Below, in pieces: positions 1 through 7,892 of a DNA stretch of 64,000 nt. The position numbers were made by a program, and so were the translations under genes. The notes beneath the pieces are model-generated. The model ran no database searches. It saw nothing but the letters and a program-made list of their open reading frames with translations, and was not told where the DNA came from. The stretch lies in IMG/VR virus record IMGVR_UViG_3300024302_000005, positions 1 through 64,000 of that record, one strand, 5' to 3'. Source of the DNA: a virus. Numbering within the stretch: position 1 is the first letter of the stretch; every line of letters begins with the position of its first letter.

Positions 1-2
1 AA

Positions 3-86
3 GAACGGCTAAAGAAACTTGAACTGGATAAATGGCCAGAGCCATGCAAATGTATTGGCTGTAGGCCGGACCTTTATGTAGGGTAA
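3..86 (+). CDS. C-terminal end of a plus-strand gene (5' part outside window)
   Basis: An open frame enters from the left edge and stops at TAA 84-86, leaving 27 residues. The visible tail reads protein-like, with a Cys cluster (CKCIGC) followed by RPDLYVG and the stop. It converges on the lysis cassette and overlaps the end of the 74-265 gene by 13 bases. No family is recognisable from so short a piece. It could be a chance open frame, but the Cys spacing and tight convergence favour a real gene end. Confidence 0.35.
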   Translation, partial: ERLKKLELDKWPEPCKCIGCRPDLYVG

Positions 87-265
87 CTGGTGCCGACAAC
101 ACAATAGGCGTCAAACTTTGCCGCGTTCATTTGTTGCGCCATAGTAGCAGCGACGGGCTTCATGCTCTGGCATTGTGAAATCGTCAGGTCTGGCATTTCC
201 ATTCGCATACAGTACGCCACCGGCTGAATGATGCACCATGACGCGACAAGGAGCCAGACGCTCAC
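74..265 (-). CDS. small membrane or secreted protein of the lysis cassette
   Basis: 63 residues. The N-terminus is a hydrophobic stretch (about residues 3-19) resembling a signal peptide, followed by a polar region with three Cys. The ATG overlaps the TGA of the preceding gene by 4 bases (ATGA), so it is translationally coupled as the last gene of the leftward lysis operon. The lipobox-like end of the hydrophobic stretch has Tyr before Cys, which is not a good lipoprotein signal, so lipidation is not claimed. Function unknown. Confidence 0.55.
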   Translation of the reverse strand: MSVWLLVASWCIIQPVAYCMRMEMPDLTISQCQSMKPVAATMAQQMNAAKFDAYCVVGTSYPT

Positions 266-465
266 TGATTTAGCTCATCGCACTCAACGCCGTGTTTGAT
301 GACGTCCTTGAACCAATATCCTGTCGCCGTTTCCTTCTGCCCCTGCATATGGTCAATGACCGATGTCGGGGGCCAGGGGAACGACGGACAGCTACTTATT
401 GTTACGCTTTGACAAGACGCCACGGGCAACAAGAATAGCATCATCAAAACTTTTGACTTTGTCAT
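262..465 (-). CDS. probable outer-membrane spanin subunit (Rz1-like lipoprotein)
   Basis: 67 residues. It begins with a positively charged MTKSK, a hydrophobic core and a lipobox LLPVASC around residue 18, so the mature protein would start at a lipidated Cys. The mature part is short and rich in Pro, Ser and Cys, as in o-spanins. The start lies inside the upstream 392-616 gene in another frame, which is the classic overlapping Rz/Rz1 arrangement. In that family the lipoprotein joins the inner-membrane spanin across the periplasm and disrupts the outer membrane. Assigned from signal, size, overlap and position, not from sequence identity. Confidence 0.6.
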   Translation of the reverse strand: MTKSKVLMMLFLLPVASCQSVTISSCPSFPWPPTSVIDHMQGQKETATGYWFKDVIKHGVECDELNQ

Positions 466-616
466 TGGCCTTGTCCCTTGCTTTGATCAAGCGCCCAGCG
501 TTGGCCGCGCTGACGCGGTTTTCACCATCTTTACGCAAACCCTCGTCCCTGAACATGCCCATAGCCAGCTCGACTACAGACATGATCAGGTTGACGAGTT
601 TAATACCGCTAAGCAT
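392..616 (-). CDS. probable inner-membrane spanin subunit (Rz-like)
   Basis: 74 residues from the ATG at 616, which overlaps the end of the holin-like gene by 8 bases; a longer frame to 658 would overlap it far more. A hydrophobic segment (about residues 4-21) is followed by a charged helical tail rich in Lys, Arg and Asp, the expected layout of a small i-spanin: signal anchor then periplasmic helix. The lipoprotein gene 262-465 starts within its 3' end. It is shorter than lambda Rz, so the assignment depends mainly on context. Confidence 0.5.
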   Translation of the reverse strand: MLSGIKLVNLIMSVVELAMGMFRDEGLRKDGENRVSAANAGRLIKARDKANDKVKSFDDAILVARGVLSKRNNK

Positions 617-803
617 CGTCGGCGTTCTTTGCTTTACCAAAGTTGAGGCCCACAACATTGATGACGTTCAGGATCATACCGATGATCTTGTCGTCTGACT
701 TCGTCGGCGTCAGCGCAGCGATGCCGGCACAGGCAGTAACCAATGCAGTGATTGCCGTCAGCCATTCAGGCATCGATGCGATGATAGCCATTAAATTACC
801 CAT
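609..803 (-). CDS. holin-like small membrane protein
   Basis: 64 residues. A hydrophobic helix (about residues 12-31, LTAITALVTACAGIAALTP) is followed by TKSDDK and a second moderately hydrophobic segment containing VINVVGLN, ending in a charged tail. This pattern resembles small phage holins next to endolysin genes. It lies directly downstream of the endolysin (805-1200) and upstream of the spanin-like pair. As a holin it would form the inner-membrane lesion that releases the endolysin. Other membrane proteins in the cassette (1200-1460, 1468-1716) are alternative holin or antiholin candidates. Confidence 0.55.
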   Translation of the reverse strand: MGNLMAIIASMPEWLTAITALVTACAGIAALTPTKSDDKIIGMILNVINVVGLNFGKAKNADDA

Positions 804-804
804 G

Positions 805-1200
805 TTACTTGTCCTTCAGTTGACGCCATTCGGCGTGTTCAAAATGGGGTAGGTCAAGGAACGATGTCCATGTTCCACCCCAAACTATTGGCACCCCGTG
901 TGCCGCTCCTGTGGCAGTGATCAGGCCCCCCAAATAATGAAATGCCTTCTGGCCCTCATCAGACCAATCGACAGGGTAGGGATACAGATCTACTGCCAGC
1001 CCAAATTGGTGCGGGGATTCCCCGGCTCGGGCCTTAGATTTCCCATCAGCGAATAATCGATCTTGCGTCAGGCCATCGCGGAGCCCAGCGACACAAGAAA
1101 AATCTATCGCCGATGCTTTGATCGCAGCCTTCACTACGACTTGCATATGGACACTCGCTGTTGAGAGGTGCCCGAGGCTGGCCGTGCCTAGTTCAAACAT
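805..1200 (-). CDS. endolysin, M15-type peptidase (L-Ala-D-Glu or D-Ala-D-Ala peptidase)
   Basis: 131 residues from ATG 1200; AAGGAC precedes it, while the GTG at 1203 would place the site too close. The M15 zinc-peptidase signature is clear: SPHQFGLAVDLYP supplies the first His and Asp zinc ligands (SxHxxGxAxD), and LPHFEHAEW near the C-terminus supplies the catalytic Glu region and third His ligand. The length equals a bare catalytic domain, as in T5-type endolysins, with no wall-binding domain. It has no signal peptide, so release should need the adjacent holin. It would cut peptide cross-links of peptidoglycan at the end of infection. Confidence 0.85.
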   Translation of the reverse strand: MFELGTASLGHLSTASVHMQVVVKAAIKASAIDFSCVAGLRDGLTQDRLFADGKSKARAGESPHQFGLAVDLYPYPVDWSDEGQKAFHYLGGLITATGAAHGVPIVWGGTWTSFLDLPHFEHAEWRQLKDK

Positions 1201-1460
1201 CACTTGTCCTTATGTATCCGGTCCATCATCTTGTCTACGTCGCGGCGAAGATACTTGACTTCGATTTGTGTCTCGACCGCCTCGTCTTTCTTTCGCCAGA
1301 GCGCACCGATCTGGTTCGCCAAGTTCTCCAGCCGTTCGTGGATCGCCTTGATGGCGTCGGCGTTTTTGGCTGCGGCTAATTTCATCGCATACCAGGCGGA
1401 AATGACACTGAAGACGGCTACACCTATCGGGATCAACCCTTCGAATGTGGTCAGGTCCAT
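1200..1460 (-). CDS. membrane-anchored coiled-coil protein in the lysis cassette
   Basis: 86 residues from ATG 1460. One hydrophobic segment (GLIPIGVAVFSVISAWYAM, about residues 8-26) is followed by a long charged amphipathic helix rich in Lys, Glu, Ala and Asp, consistent with a coiled coil. The stop overlaps the endolysin start (TGATG). This N-in/helix-out layout fits an antiholin, i-spanin-like or holin-associated protein. No family is certain. A longer frame reaching 1514 has no better start. Confidence 0.55.
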   Translation of the reverse strand: MDLTTFEGLIPIGVAVFSVISAWYAMKLAAAKNADAIKAIHERLENLANQIGALWRKKDEAVETQIEVKYLRRDVDKMMDRIHKDK

Positions 1461-1467
1461 CTGGCAC

Positions 1468-1716
1468 CTAGTTGTTGTTATCACTTGAGTAGTGAGAATC
1501 AAGCCTAGTTTCAATACGTGTTAGTGAAGCTAGGATACGGGCCTCCATACCTTCTACTACATTAGTTGTTGCGTATGTTTCAGCTATATATAACTTAAAC
1601 TTATTAAGAGCGTCCTTATTGCCTTCAATACGTCCAGTTAGTTTCCAATACAAGAAGCCTAGTAGTACCATAACAGGCATACCAACGGCATTAGCTAATG
1701 ATAGTAGATCAGTCAT
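1468..1716 (-). CDS. small membrane protein with helical tail
   Basis: 82 residues. A transmembrane segment lies near the N-terminus (about residues 9-25, ANAVGMPVMVLLGFLYWKL), then a hydrophilic helical region of about 50 residues ends in a Ser/Asp/Asn-rich tail. It starts 4 bases inside the end of the 1713-2168 gene (ATGA coupling), linking the tail operon with the lysis genes. The architecture repeats that of 1200-1460, so the two may be a divergent pair, for example holin and regulator. Function inferred only from position. Confidence 0.55.
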   Translation of the reverse strand: MTDLLSLANAVGMPVMVLLGFLYWKLTGRIEGNKDALNKFKLYIAETYATTNVVEGMEARILASLTRIETRLDSHYSSDNNN

Positions 1717-2168
1717 ATTAACTCACTAGGTAAGTATGCGTCCATATCATCCGTGTTTGTCATAGCGTCTAGTGCTGGTCCCATGACATCAGGCAAGTCA
1801 CGCAACGTCTGCTTCTCAACAGCACTGTTAGCCACTGTACGATTAGCACCGGGACGTTCAATCAGGTTGTCTTTGATCTCGTCGTCCATCTTGTCCAGCT
1901 TGGCATTACGCATACCACGAAGCTGATCAAGGCGTTCTGCACGAACCTTGGGCAGACGCCATGCGTGAACCTTCAACTCGTCACTGGTAACTTCAACAGC
2001 CAGTGTGTCAGCGTCTGGTACAATCTCAGGTGTTAGCTCAACACCGTCAACGTCATGTGTTGCCGGGATTGTTGCGGCCTTCACACGATCATCAAGGATG
2101 CCTGATACAGAGCCTTGGCCACCGACAAGTGTTCGTATGCCATTGGCTTCTACGATTAATTCATTCAT
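1713..2168 (-). CDS. tail-fibre-associated protein, possibly an assembly chaperone
   Basis: 151 residues from ATG 2168, preceded by GGAAGG and starting directly after the large fibre gene. The C-terminal half has a helical Arg/Lys/Leu-rich segment (RLDQLRGMRNAKLDKMDDEI) like the C-terminal helix of tail-fibre assembly proteins, followed by a run resembling 'LRDLPD'. Small proteins of this kind next to fibre genes often act as chaperones or fibre caps. The identity is suggested by location and the helix, not by a catalytic motif. Confidence 0.45.
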   Translation of the reverse strand: MNELIVEANGIRTLVGGQGSVSGILDDRVKAATIPATHDVDGVELTPEIVPDADTLAVEVTSDELKVHAWRLPKVRAERLDQLRGMRNAKLDKMDDEIKDNLIERPGANRTVANSAVEKQTLRDLPDVMGPALDAMTNTDDMDAYLPSELI

Positions 2169-2169
2169 T

Positions 2170-4635
2170 TTATTGCCCTTCCAATTCGCCACATATCATA
2201 ACGCAAACACCATCTGCGTCACCAAAGGCAGTGCCATCATGGATAACCACTTCAATAGTTGTCCTGTCTGAGTTAGCTTCAACCCACTTGGGGGTGTCTG
2301 CGTTATCATTAGCCGACATACCAAATGTCACAGCGTAGTTGCCACCCTCTGTCGCGTTAGATTTAAAGGGTACTGCAAATGTTACTTGGTAACGTCCAGT
2401 ACTGTTCTGGCTTACGCTTTTAATGTTGTAGCTGCTGTATATTTGGAAGCTGCTATCACCATTGAAGTACACCCAAGCGGCAAGCTTGCTCAGATCAACA
2501 CCAGCAAATTCTTCCTGCAACACCTTCACTTCATCAAACACCGTCCTGATAACTTCAGCAGGGCGACTAATCGACAGGTCCGTGGCCCCAACTTCAATGA
2601 GCGTATCGTTCCAAGATTTAAGATGTTCAAAGGCTGTGTTGGCACCCAAGGTTGCCTGTGTTGTTGCAACAAGGCCATCCCAGATCGTCATGCTATCTGT
2701 TTGAGTAACAGCGACCTTGCCGTTAGGGTCTACGTCAACGTCCAAGACAGCATCAGTAGTTCCTGATTGCAGGAGTACCTTGGCGGCTGTTTCAAACATG
2801 CCCTTTTCAGCTTCGTAGATCGCACGAACTTGTGCTGCTGATGGGGCTGTTGTTGAAAGTCTGGCTAAGGTAAGGCTGCAAGTGTCTGCGGCGTTTGTAT
2901 AATCATAACCGTCGCAACCGATGCCGAGCTTCATCGCCGCATCAGTAATTGATCCGCCGACTGTGCCTCCAGTGTTCTCCATTTCCAATACGCCATCAAT
3001 ATACATCTGGATAGCGGATGAGTTTCTGAGCAGAACAGCCATGTGCCAATCGCCGTCATCATACGTCTGCGTTCCGTCCAGCGATACGTTGCCAGCAGAG
3101 GTTAGCCAGCGGTAACGCATAACGCCACTTGTCAACAGGTGTATGCCAACATGATAAGACGCACCACTTAATGTGATCAGTAGCTCATCACCGGTATTAC
3201 CAGACGTCTTGAACCAAATCATCTGGCTGAAGTCGCCTGTTCCGATTGCGTTGTAATCTGTATCTGTTGCACGATACAGGTAATTTGTAGTGTCGCTAAA
3301 CCCACTATAAGCCAGCAACTCACCACTCGCACCGTCTGCGGAGGCCGATGTTACAGTGCCGTTCTCAGTCAGCGTGTTGGCCTTGAAGCTACGATCAGCC
3401 GTTGCAGAGTTTGCAAGCCATGCGCCCTTAATACTGCCGCAAGTATACCCACTGTTGTAAGTGCGATTGATTGTTGCAGATATAATATCTGCCGACGTTG
3501 GGGTCTTTGTTGTTGCGTTCAGACCTTGAAGAATTGTAACGCCATTTGTATGTGCGCCAACCATAGTGTTACCATTGGCAGCAACTTTACCGTCAGCACC
3601 AAAGGATATAGGTGGGTTGTTACTCGCCATTGGTCCCATTGCGCCGGACCAATCATCGGCAGTGAGCGTGGTAATTGGCGGAGAAATAAGAACAGTATCC
3701 CCGGCGTCATTGTTTGTTCCAACAATTCTGCCAAGCATGATTGCTACGCCTGTGTTTCCTGCCGTAGTAGCATAGTCCCATACGTTACCGTCGTATTTAA
3801 TAACTGAGTGACTATCTGCACCTGTCCCGTAGCTGACACCAAAGCAGGGCATCTTACCACCTGTCCGTGGATCATAAATCCAATCATCATGGACACCTGC
3901 GGCAACGCCAATCACATCATTGTTGTTCAAAGCTGGCGTTGTACTGGTAGACAGTGACCGGGGCCAGCCTGTTGTGGCTTCAGCCCATGAACCAGTGTCG
4001 TACTTGTGGATGATGTGCATACCATCTTCAGAACCGACGATAATGTAACCCATGCTCTGTGCAATAGAGGTTACAGTCGCGGCACCTGTCAGGGTTACGC
4101 TTGCAGTAGCAGAGCCACCAACAACACCTGATACGTCAATCTTCCAAAGTTCAACAGTACCATCTGCACCAGCGTCTTTAACTGTGGCGATGTACGTGCC
4201 TGAACCGTCTGGCATGACGAATGGCTGTGTAGTCGCAACGTAGGTGCCATCAGTCTCTATGACGCCTGAGATGGCGGAAGGATCAGCAGCAATACCGGTC
4301 AAATTAGAGCCATCACCTGTCGGTGTCAGATACTTGGAATCTGTCTCGGTCTTGGAATAGGTATCACCAAGGACTCGAGCCTTGTCAGCTGTGATCTGAA
4401 CAACTTCACCAGCTGTAAATGCAGGGCTAAATCCGGTCATGGTAAGACCGTCTGTAGCTACATAATCAGTGACGTCTTGTTCAATGCCGTTACGGGATAC
4501 CGTGACAGCGCCAACTCGGTATACCAGCGTGTTGCTGGCATCATCTAGTCCAGACAGAGAGGTCCCAGAAGTAGGTCGAAATACGAACCTACTAATGCTG
4601 CTATCAATCTCTGATATCTCCGTAGCAAAAGGCAT
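2170..4635 (-). CDS. large tail fibre / receptor-binding protein with LamG-like domain
   Basis: 821 residues. The N-terminal 110 residues look like a fibre-attachment domain, the middle has beta-rich repeats (WD/propeller-like, with repeated 'GTYIATVKD' and 'IIVGSEDG' style strands), and about residues 440-610 carry a concanavalin/LamG-like lectin fold (MIWFKTSGNTG, DDGDWHMAVLLRN, MYIDGVLEM, SLTLARLST). The C-terminus is another beta-rich segment. This is the likely host-recognition protein. It sits in a run of tail genes (1713-7117) in the position of the N4 tail-appendage genes. The lectin domain suggests sugar binding on the cell surface; receptor unknown. Confidence 0.7.
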   Translation of the reverse strand: MPFATEISEIDSSISRFVFRPTSGTSLSGLDDASNTLVYRVGAVTVSRNGIEQDVTDYVATDGLTMTGFSPAFTAGEVVQITADKARVLGDTYSKTETDSKYLTPTGDGSNLTGIAADPSAISGVIETDGTYVATTQPFVMPDGSGTYIATVKDAGADGTVELWKIDVSGVVGGSATASVTLTGAATVTSIAQSMGYIIVGSEDGMHIIHKYDTGSWAEATTGWPRSLSTSTTPALNNNDVIGVAAGVHDDWIYDPRTGGKMPCFGVSYGTGADSHSVIKYDGNVWDYATTAGNTGVAIMLGRIVGTNNDAGDTVLISPPITTLTADDWSGAMGPMASNNPPISFGADGKVAANGNTMVGAHTNGVTILQGLNATTKTPTSADIISATINRTYNSGYTCGSIKGAWLANSATADRSFKANTLTENGTVTSASADGASGELLAYSGFSDTTNYLYRATDTDYNAIGTGDFSQMIWFKTSGNTGDELLITLSGASYHVGIHLLTSGVMRYRWLTSAGNVSLDGTQTYDDGDWHMAVLLRNSSAIQMYIDGVLEMENTGGTVGGSITDAAMKLGIGCDGYDYTNAADTCSLTLARLSTTAPSAAQVRAIYEAEKGMFETAAKVLLQSGTTDAVLDVDVDPNGKVAVTQTDSMTIWDGLVATTQATLGANTAFEHLKSWNDTLIEVGATDLSISRPAEVIRTVFDEVKVLQEEFAGVDLSKLAAWVYFNGDSSFQIYSSYNIKSVSQNSTGRYQVTFAVPFKSNATEGGNYAVTFGMSANDNADTPKWVEANSDRTTIEVVIHDGTAFGDADGVCVMICGELEGQ

Positions 4636-4958
4636 TAGGTCAGCTCCAGAATGGCCAATGTGTAATCGATCCGGCTAGTGGCGTTAGCGCCAATCTCAAT
4701 GGTGTCACCAGCTTCCAATGTATATTTGGTGTCCAAGGCGAAAGAGTTGGTAATCGGGATATTCAGGGTATCATGAATCTGAATAGTAGCACCGGCACTG
4801 GTATCCACAATATTCATGCTGAATTCGACAACATCTGTTGCATGGATGTTAGACATGCTGCCGCCAATAACCAAGGCAGTAGTCAGAGCAGGGCAGGTGT
4901 AGACAGTTGTCAGGCTAGCTGCTGCGTGTCCGTCTGCGTTCTTAAAAGCTGATGGCAT
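4635..4958 (-). CDS. small virion/tail protein
   Basis: 107 residues, all beta-rich by appearance, with hydrophobic strands alternating with Asp/Thr loops (for example DVVEFSMNIVDTSAG and YTLEAGDTIEIGANA). The layout resembles a small phage trimeric or jelly-roll structural protein. Its stop overlaps the start of the large fibre gene (4635), so the two are co-translated, suggesting a connector or head-binding subunit of the fibre. No named family recognised. Confidence 0.5.
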   Translation of the reverse strand: MPSAFKNADGHAAASLTTVYTCPALTTALVIGGSMSNIHATDVVEFSMNIVDTSAGATIQIHDTLNIPITNSFALDTKYTLEAGDTIEIGANATSRIDYTLAILELT

Positions 4959-4970
4959 GATATCTGTCCT

Positions 4971-6098
4971 TTAACCTAATGCGATTGCCATAACGATGGC
5001 TTGTTCTGTAGCTGCTGCGGCACCGGCCGCGGTTGCTGCTGCTGTTGTAATTGCGGCTACTGCCCAAGCTGCACTGTCATAAATCATTAGCTCATCGTTA
5101 CCTGTGTGGAAGTACAGATCTCCTTCTTGGAGAGCAGAAGCATCGTTACGTGTAGCAGGATCTGAGGCCTTACCACCTTGGTAAACGTCAGCGAAGTTAG
5201 TGATATCAGCTACGTTAGCTGCAGCCGTAGAGACATCTGCAACAATAGCCGCTACCCCAGTAATATCCGTACTGATAGGGCCCAGGAGTTGGATATCAGC
5301 TGTGTCGCCAGCAACAATAGTAATATTTGCACTGTCACCGGCCACCGTAGTGATATTGCCGGAAATACCAGCTGCTGTAGTAATATCAGCACTAATTGGG
5401 CCCAATGCTTGGATATCCGCGGTATCTCCTGCAACAATCCCGATATCTGCTCCATCGGCAGCAACAGTAGCAATATCAGCAGAATCGGCTGCTACGATAT
5501 CAATATTGGTTTGTTCTGCAGAAGTAGGCTTCATTCCGAGCCAAGCAGCACCGCCTAAATCATACGTCATCATGGTGTTGAGTGTCGTATCGAAGTAGAT
5601 GGCCCCGTCTATCAAGGCGTTTCCATCGTTATCTAAGGTAGGCTGGGCAGCTGTGGAAAATGTACCAAGGAAACGATCATCAAAAGTATCAAGAGCAGCT
5701 TCTGCAGCCGTCTGTGCTGCAAGGGCACCTGTCTCTGCCGTTTCTGCGTTGTTCTCACTGGTCAATGCCGCTGCAGCAGATGCAGCTGCACCGGCTATCG
5801 TCTCAGTCAGGGCGTCATTCAGCATAATAGTTGTGACACGCAGCTCGCAAATAGAGCCAGCTGGGAAGGCGTATCCGGAAGTGTTGTCTGCCCCGCGTTC
5901 TACCGTCAACTCGTTGACGCTAATCGAGGTTACCTTAATAATCTCAACTGTACCGGGGGTTGCCAGCGTCAAATAACAATAATCAGCACCGCCAACAGCT
6001 GGAAAATCTGAAGCGTCATCCACATCGATAGTCGTCTGACTATCTGTGATCAGTGCGCTGGTTAGCGTTGTTGCGTTATTTAGGAATAATACACCCAT
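4971..6098 (-). CDS. tail fibre protein with repeated A/I/D-rich helical motif
   Basis: 375 residues. The N-terminal 110 residues are beta-rich (FLNNATTLTSALITD, TVERGADNTSGYAFP), typical of a fibre head that binds the tail. A long Ala-rich segment follows, then about six imperfect copies of an 11-14 residue unit of the form 'ITTVAGDSANI' / 'IVAGDTADIQLLGPIS' (about residues 205-300), then a small domain containing GDLYFHTGNDELMIYDSAAW. Such repeats form the shaft of many phage fibres. The protein probably links the tail to the distal receptor-binding protein encoded by 2170-4635. Confidence 0.65.
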   Translation of the reverse strand: MGVLFLNNATTLTSALITDSQTTIDVDDASDFPAVGGADYCYLTLATPGTVEIIKVTSISVNELTVERGADNTSGYAFPAGSICELRVTTIMLNDALTETIAGAAASAAAALTSENNAETAETGALAAQTAAEAALDTFDDRFLGTFSTAAQPTLDNDGNALIDGAIYFDTTLNTMMTYDLGGAAWLGMKPTSAEQTNIDIVAADSADIATVAADGADIGIVAGDTADIQALGPISADITTAAGISGNITTVAGDSANITIVAGDTADIQLLGPISTDITGVAAIVADVSTAAANVADITNFADVYQGGKASDPATRNDASALQEGDLYFHTGNDELMIYDSAAWAVAAITTAAATAAGAAAATEQAIVMAIALG

Positions 6099-6105
6099 GA
6101 TTCAC

Positions 6106-6552
6106 CTATTCTACCGTAATCGTCCAGCTGATCGTCATCGTATCTGTCTCAGCTTTCTCCACTGTAGAGAAGACAGTACGAGCTAACATGTCGCCAACTG
6201 TTGCATGATTAAAGATACCCGCTTCTTTGATAGTGGTAGTAGCAGGGGCAGTTACATCCGGAACATCTGCAGCCAAGGTGAGCTCAAAAGTGATGGTGTT
6301 ATCCAACACTACGCCACCAGCTGTATTTAGAGCTGCACGGTAAATTTCATTATCAAGCACCGTGTCAGCAATAACAGCTGCTGTGGAGCCATCACCGATA
6401 GCCATGTGTGACATTACTGCATCACCCGCTCCACCCATTCGTGAAGCAATCCAGTCGTGTCCCGCGGTAACTACCAGGTTCTTAATATCACGGACGATCT
6501 CTCCGTTAATACGAATAACTACCCGGCCAGTTAATTTAAATTTATCTTTCAT
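6106..6552 (-). CDS. phage tail/adsorption structural protein
   Basis: 148 residues. It begins MKDKFKLTGRVVIRINGEIV, then a Gly-rich ASRMGG and MAIGDGSTA, and ends with a beta strand TMTISWTITVE. This arrangement is familiar from small phage tail proteins found beside fibre genes (a beta-sandwich with a conserved 'HMAIG.GT' loop and 'EAGIF' strand). It sits between fibre genes and the Ig-like protein 6740-7117. Exact role unknown. Confidence 0.5.
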   Translation of the reverse strand: MKDKFKLTGRVVIRINGEIVRDIKNLVVTAGHDWIASRMGGAGDAVMSHMAIGDGSTAAVIADTVLDNEIYRAALNTAGGVVLDNTITFELTLAADVPDVTAPATTTIKEAGIFNHATVGDMLARTVFSTVEKAETDTMTISWTITVE

Positions 6553-6740
6553 TAGCCTAGTGCCACTCCATCTAAAACAGCCCCGTTAAGGGCAGTATTC
6601 GTCATAATCGTTCTGGTAAGTATATCGGTTACATCAACCGCATCCAGGACCTTGGCATTCTTACTACCATAGTCCACCAATACGGCTGCCTCTACCTTCT
6701 CGAAGGTAACGCCAGCTGTGGCTGTTCCTGCGGTAGGCAT
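6552..6740 (-). CDS. small protein of the tail operon
   Basis: 62 residues. Its ATG overlaps the stop of 6740-7117 and its stop overlaps the ATG of 6106-6552, so it is coupled on both sides. There are no recognisable motifs; it is hydrophobic-to-neutral with Val/Asp/Thr and looks like a short structural adaptor. The tight coupling is the main evidence that it is a real gene. Confidence 0.5.
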   Translation of the reverse strand: MPTAGTATAGVTFEKVEAAVLVDYGSKNAKVLDAVDVTDILTRTIMTNTALNGAVLDGVALG

Positions 6741-7117
6741 TAGAAGGCATCCCGTATTTTGAATTTCATCCGGTCAAACAACTTCATGATCCGGCCATTG
6801 GTATAGGTAAGTTCGATCTCACCTTCATACGTGCCTGCATCCACATCCAATGTGGTGAGGTTCCATGGCATATAACATACGCCATCCGTATAAGGAGCGA
6901 CCTTAACGCAGACCATTGTATCGAGAATTGTTGTAGCGCCCAGTAGCCGGAATTTAACACGGACAGTAGGGTCGGTAAGGTCAATGAGAGCCCAAGTGGA
7001 TGAATCATCTGGATCTAACACAAGACCAGATGCGGCCGTATTAGAATCCCGTAGAGTCAAATTGATCTCAGGTTTATCGTCACCTGCTACCAGGTTGATT
7101 GTTTCGTAATAGGCCAT
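6740..7117 (-). CDS. BppU/Ig-like N-terminal tail protein
   Basis: 125 residues. A beta-sandwich-like sequence with INLTLRDSNTAASGL, VRVKFRLLGA and GTYEGEIELTYTNGRIM resembles the N-terminal immunoglobulin-like domain of phage baseplate upper/fibre-attachment proteins. In this family the domain anchors receptor-binding proteins to the tail. It opens the tail-fibre gene run, downstream of an inverted repeat (7122-7195). Confidence 0.55.
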   Translation of the reverse strand: MAYYETINLVAGDDKPEINLTLRDSNTAASGLVLDPDDSSTWALIDLTDPTVRVKFRLLGATTILDTMVCVKVAPYTDGVCYMPWNLTTLDVDAGTYEGEIELTYTNGRIMKLFDRMKFKIRDAF

Positions 7118-7121
7118 TCAG

Positions 7122-7195
7122 TCCACCAGTTTAACCGCTACGCGGGTTGTTCTCAGCATTGGAGTTTGCCGAGCAACAATAACTAAACTGGTGGA
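7122..7195 (-). repeat. 12-bp perfect inverted repeat in the tail operon
   Basis: TCCACCAGTTTA (7122-7133) is perfectly inverted as TAAACTGGTGGA (7184-7195), with a 50-base loop that has further short pairing. It fills most of the 88-base gap between 7206-7880 and 6740-7117 and has no U-tract in the leftward direction. It could be an RNA processing or stabilising hairpin, or a partial terminator that separates neck from fibre expression. Confidence 0.6.
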
Positions 7196-7205
7196 TAAGT
7201 CAATC

Positions 7206-7880
7206 TTATACGAAACCGTTGTCGTCTAATTTAGTATTTATCTCCTGCTCGCCGGCACCCCACATACCGGAATTAACCACCTGCTTGCAGCTGGCTTCGT
7301 ACCGTAAATAGTAGGTATTGTTCTCATCCTTAATGTCACCACTAATAGCGCTGTGGGCCATGTAGGCTGCGTAGTTCAGGATGCATTCCGTATAGACCTG
7401 ACTAACTTTGAGGTCCAAAGCGGAGTTGGTGGCTACCTTGGGAGAGGCCGAATATTTCATGATAATCAAGGAACGAGCTTCGTCGTCTGTGCCCTTAATT
7501 AACGCCTTAAATGGTTCTGGAATCAGGATAGATACCTTGGTATCCACGGAGTCAACGAGCTGTACTCGAGGATCCTTAATCGTTACCGGGTCAAAGTCAG
7601 CAGCGTAATAAGCTTCCAGCGGAATAAGGAAATCAGTAGGTAAATCGAACTCTTCGCCGCTTACCGGGTTATCCAATTCCACTTGTTTCTCGATCAATTG
7701 GAACCGTTTATGTACAGCAAGGTTAGCTAAATTAACATAATCAACGAATTTGTCTTGATTAGCTAATTGCACGGTTGAGGGTGCTACATCCGGATTAAGG
7801 CTCATATCCCCGACGTTGCTAACGGCTAGCTTGCTGCAGCTGGTGCTAACTAGGAAATCAATGTAACCGGAAACTTTCAT
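7206..7880 (-). CDS. virion neck/tail protein (N4 gp67 position)
   Basis: 224 residues. An internal segment (PDVAPSTVQLANQDKFVDYVNLANLAVHKRF, then EEFDLPTDFLIPLEAYYAAD) has the look of phage tail-tube terminator or neck proteins that carry mixed alpha/beta sequence. In the N4 order the gene just before the large terminase encodes a tail component, and this gene sits there. ATG 7880 follows a good purine-rich site. The structural role is inferred from position. Confidence 0.5.
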   Translation of the reverse strand: MKVSGYIDFLVSTSCSKLAVSNVGDMSLNPDVAPSTVQLANQDKFVDYVNLANLAVHKRFQLIEKQVELDNPVSGEEFDLPTDFLIPLEAYYAADFDPVTIKDPRVQLVDSVDTKVSILIPEPFKALIKGTDDEARSLIIMKYSASPKVATNSALDLKVSQVYTECILNYAAYMAHSAISGDIKDENNTYYLRYEASCKQVVNSGMWGAGEQEINTKLDDNGFV

Positions 7881-7892
7881 GGTATCATCCTG

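Noticed and set aside
2005-2338. Plus-strand frames opposite the fibre genes
   Set aside because: Shadows of the minus-strand genes 1713-2168 and 2170-4635, without ribosome-binding sites.
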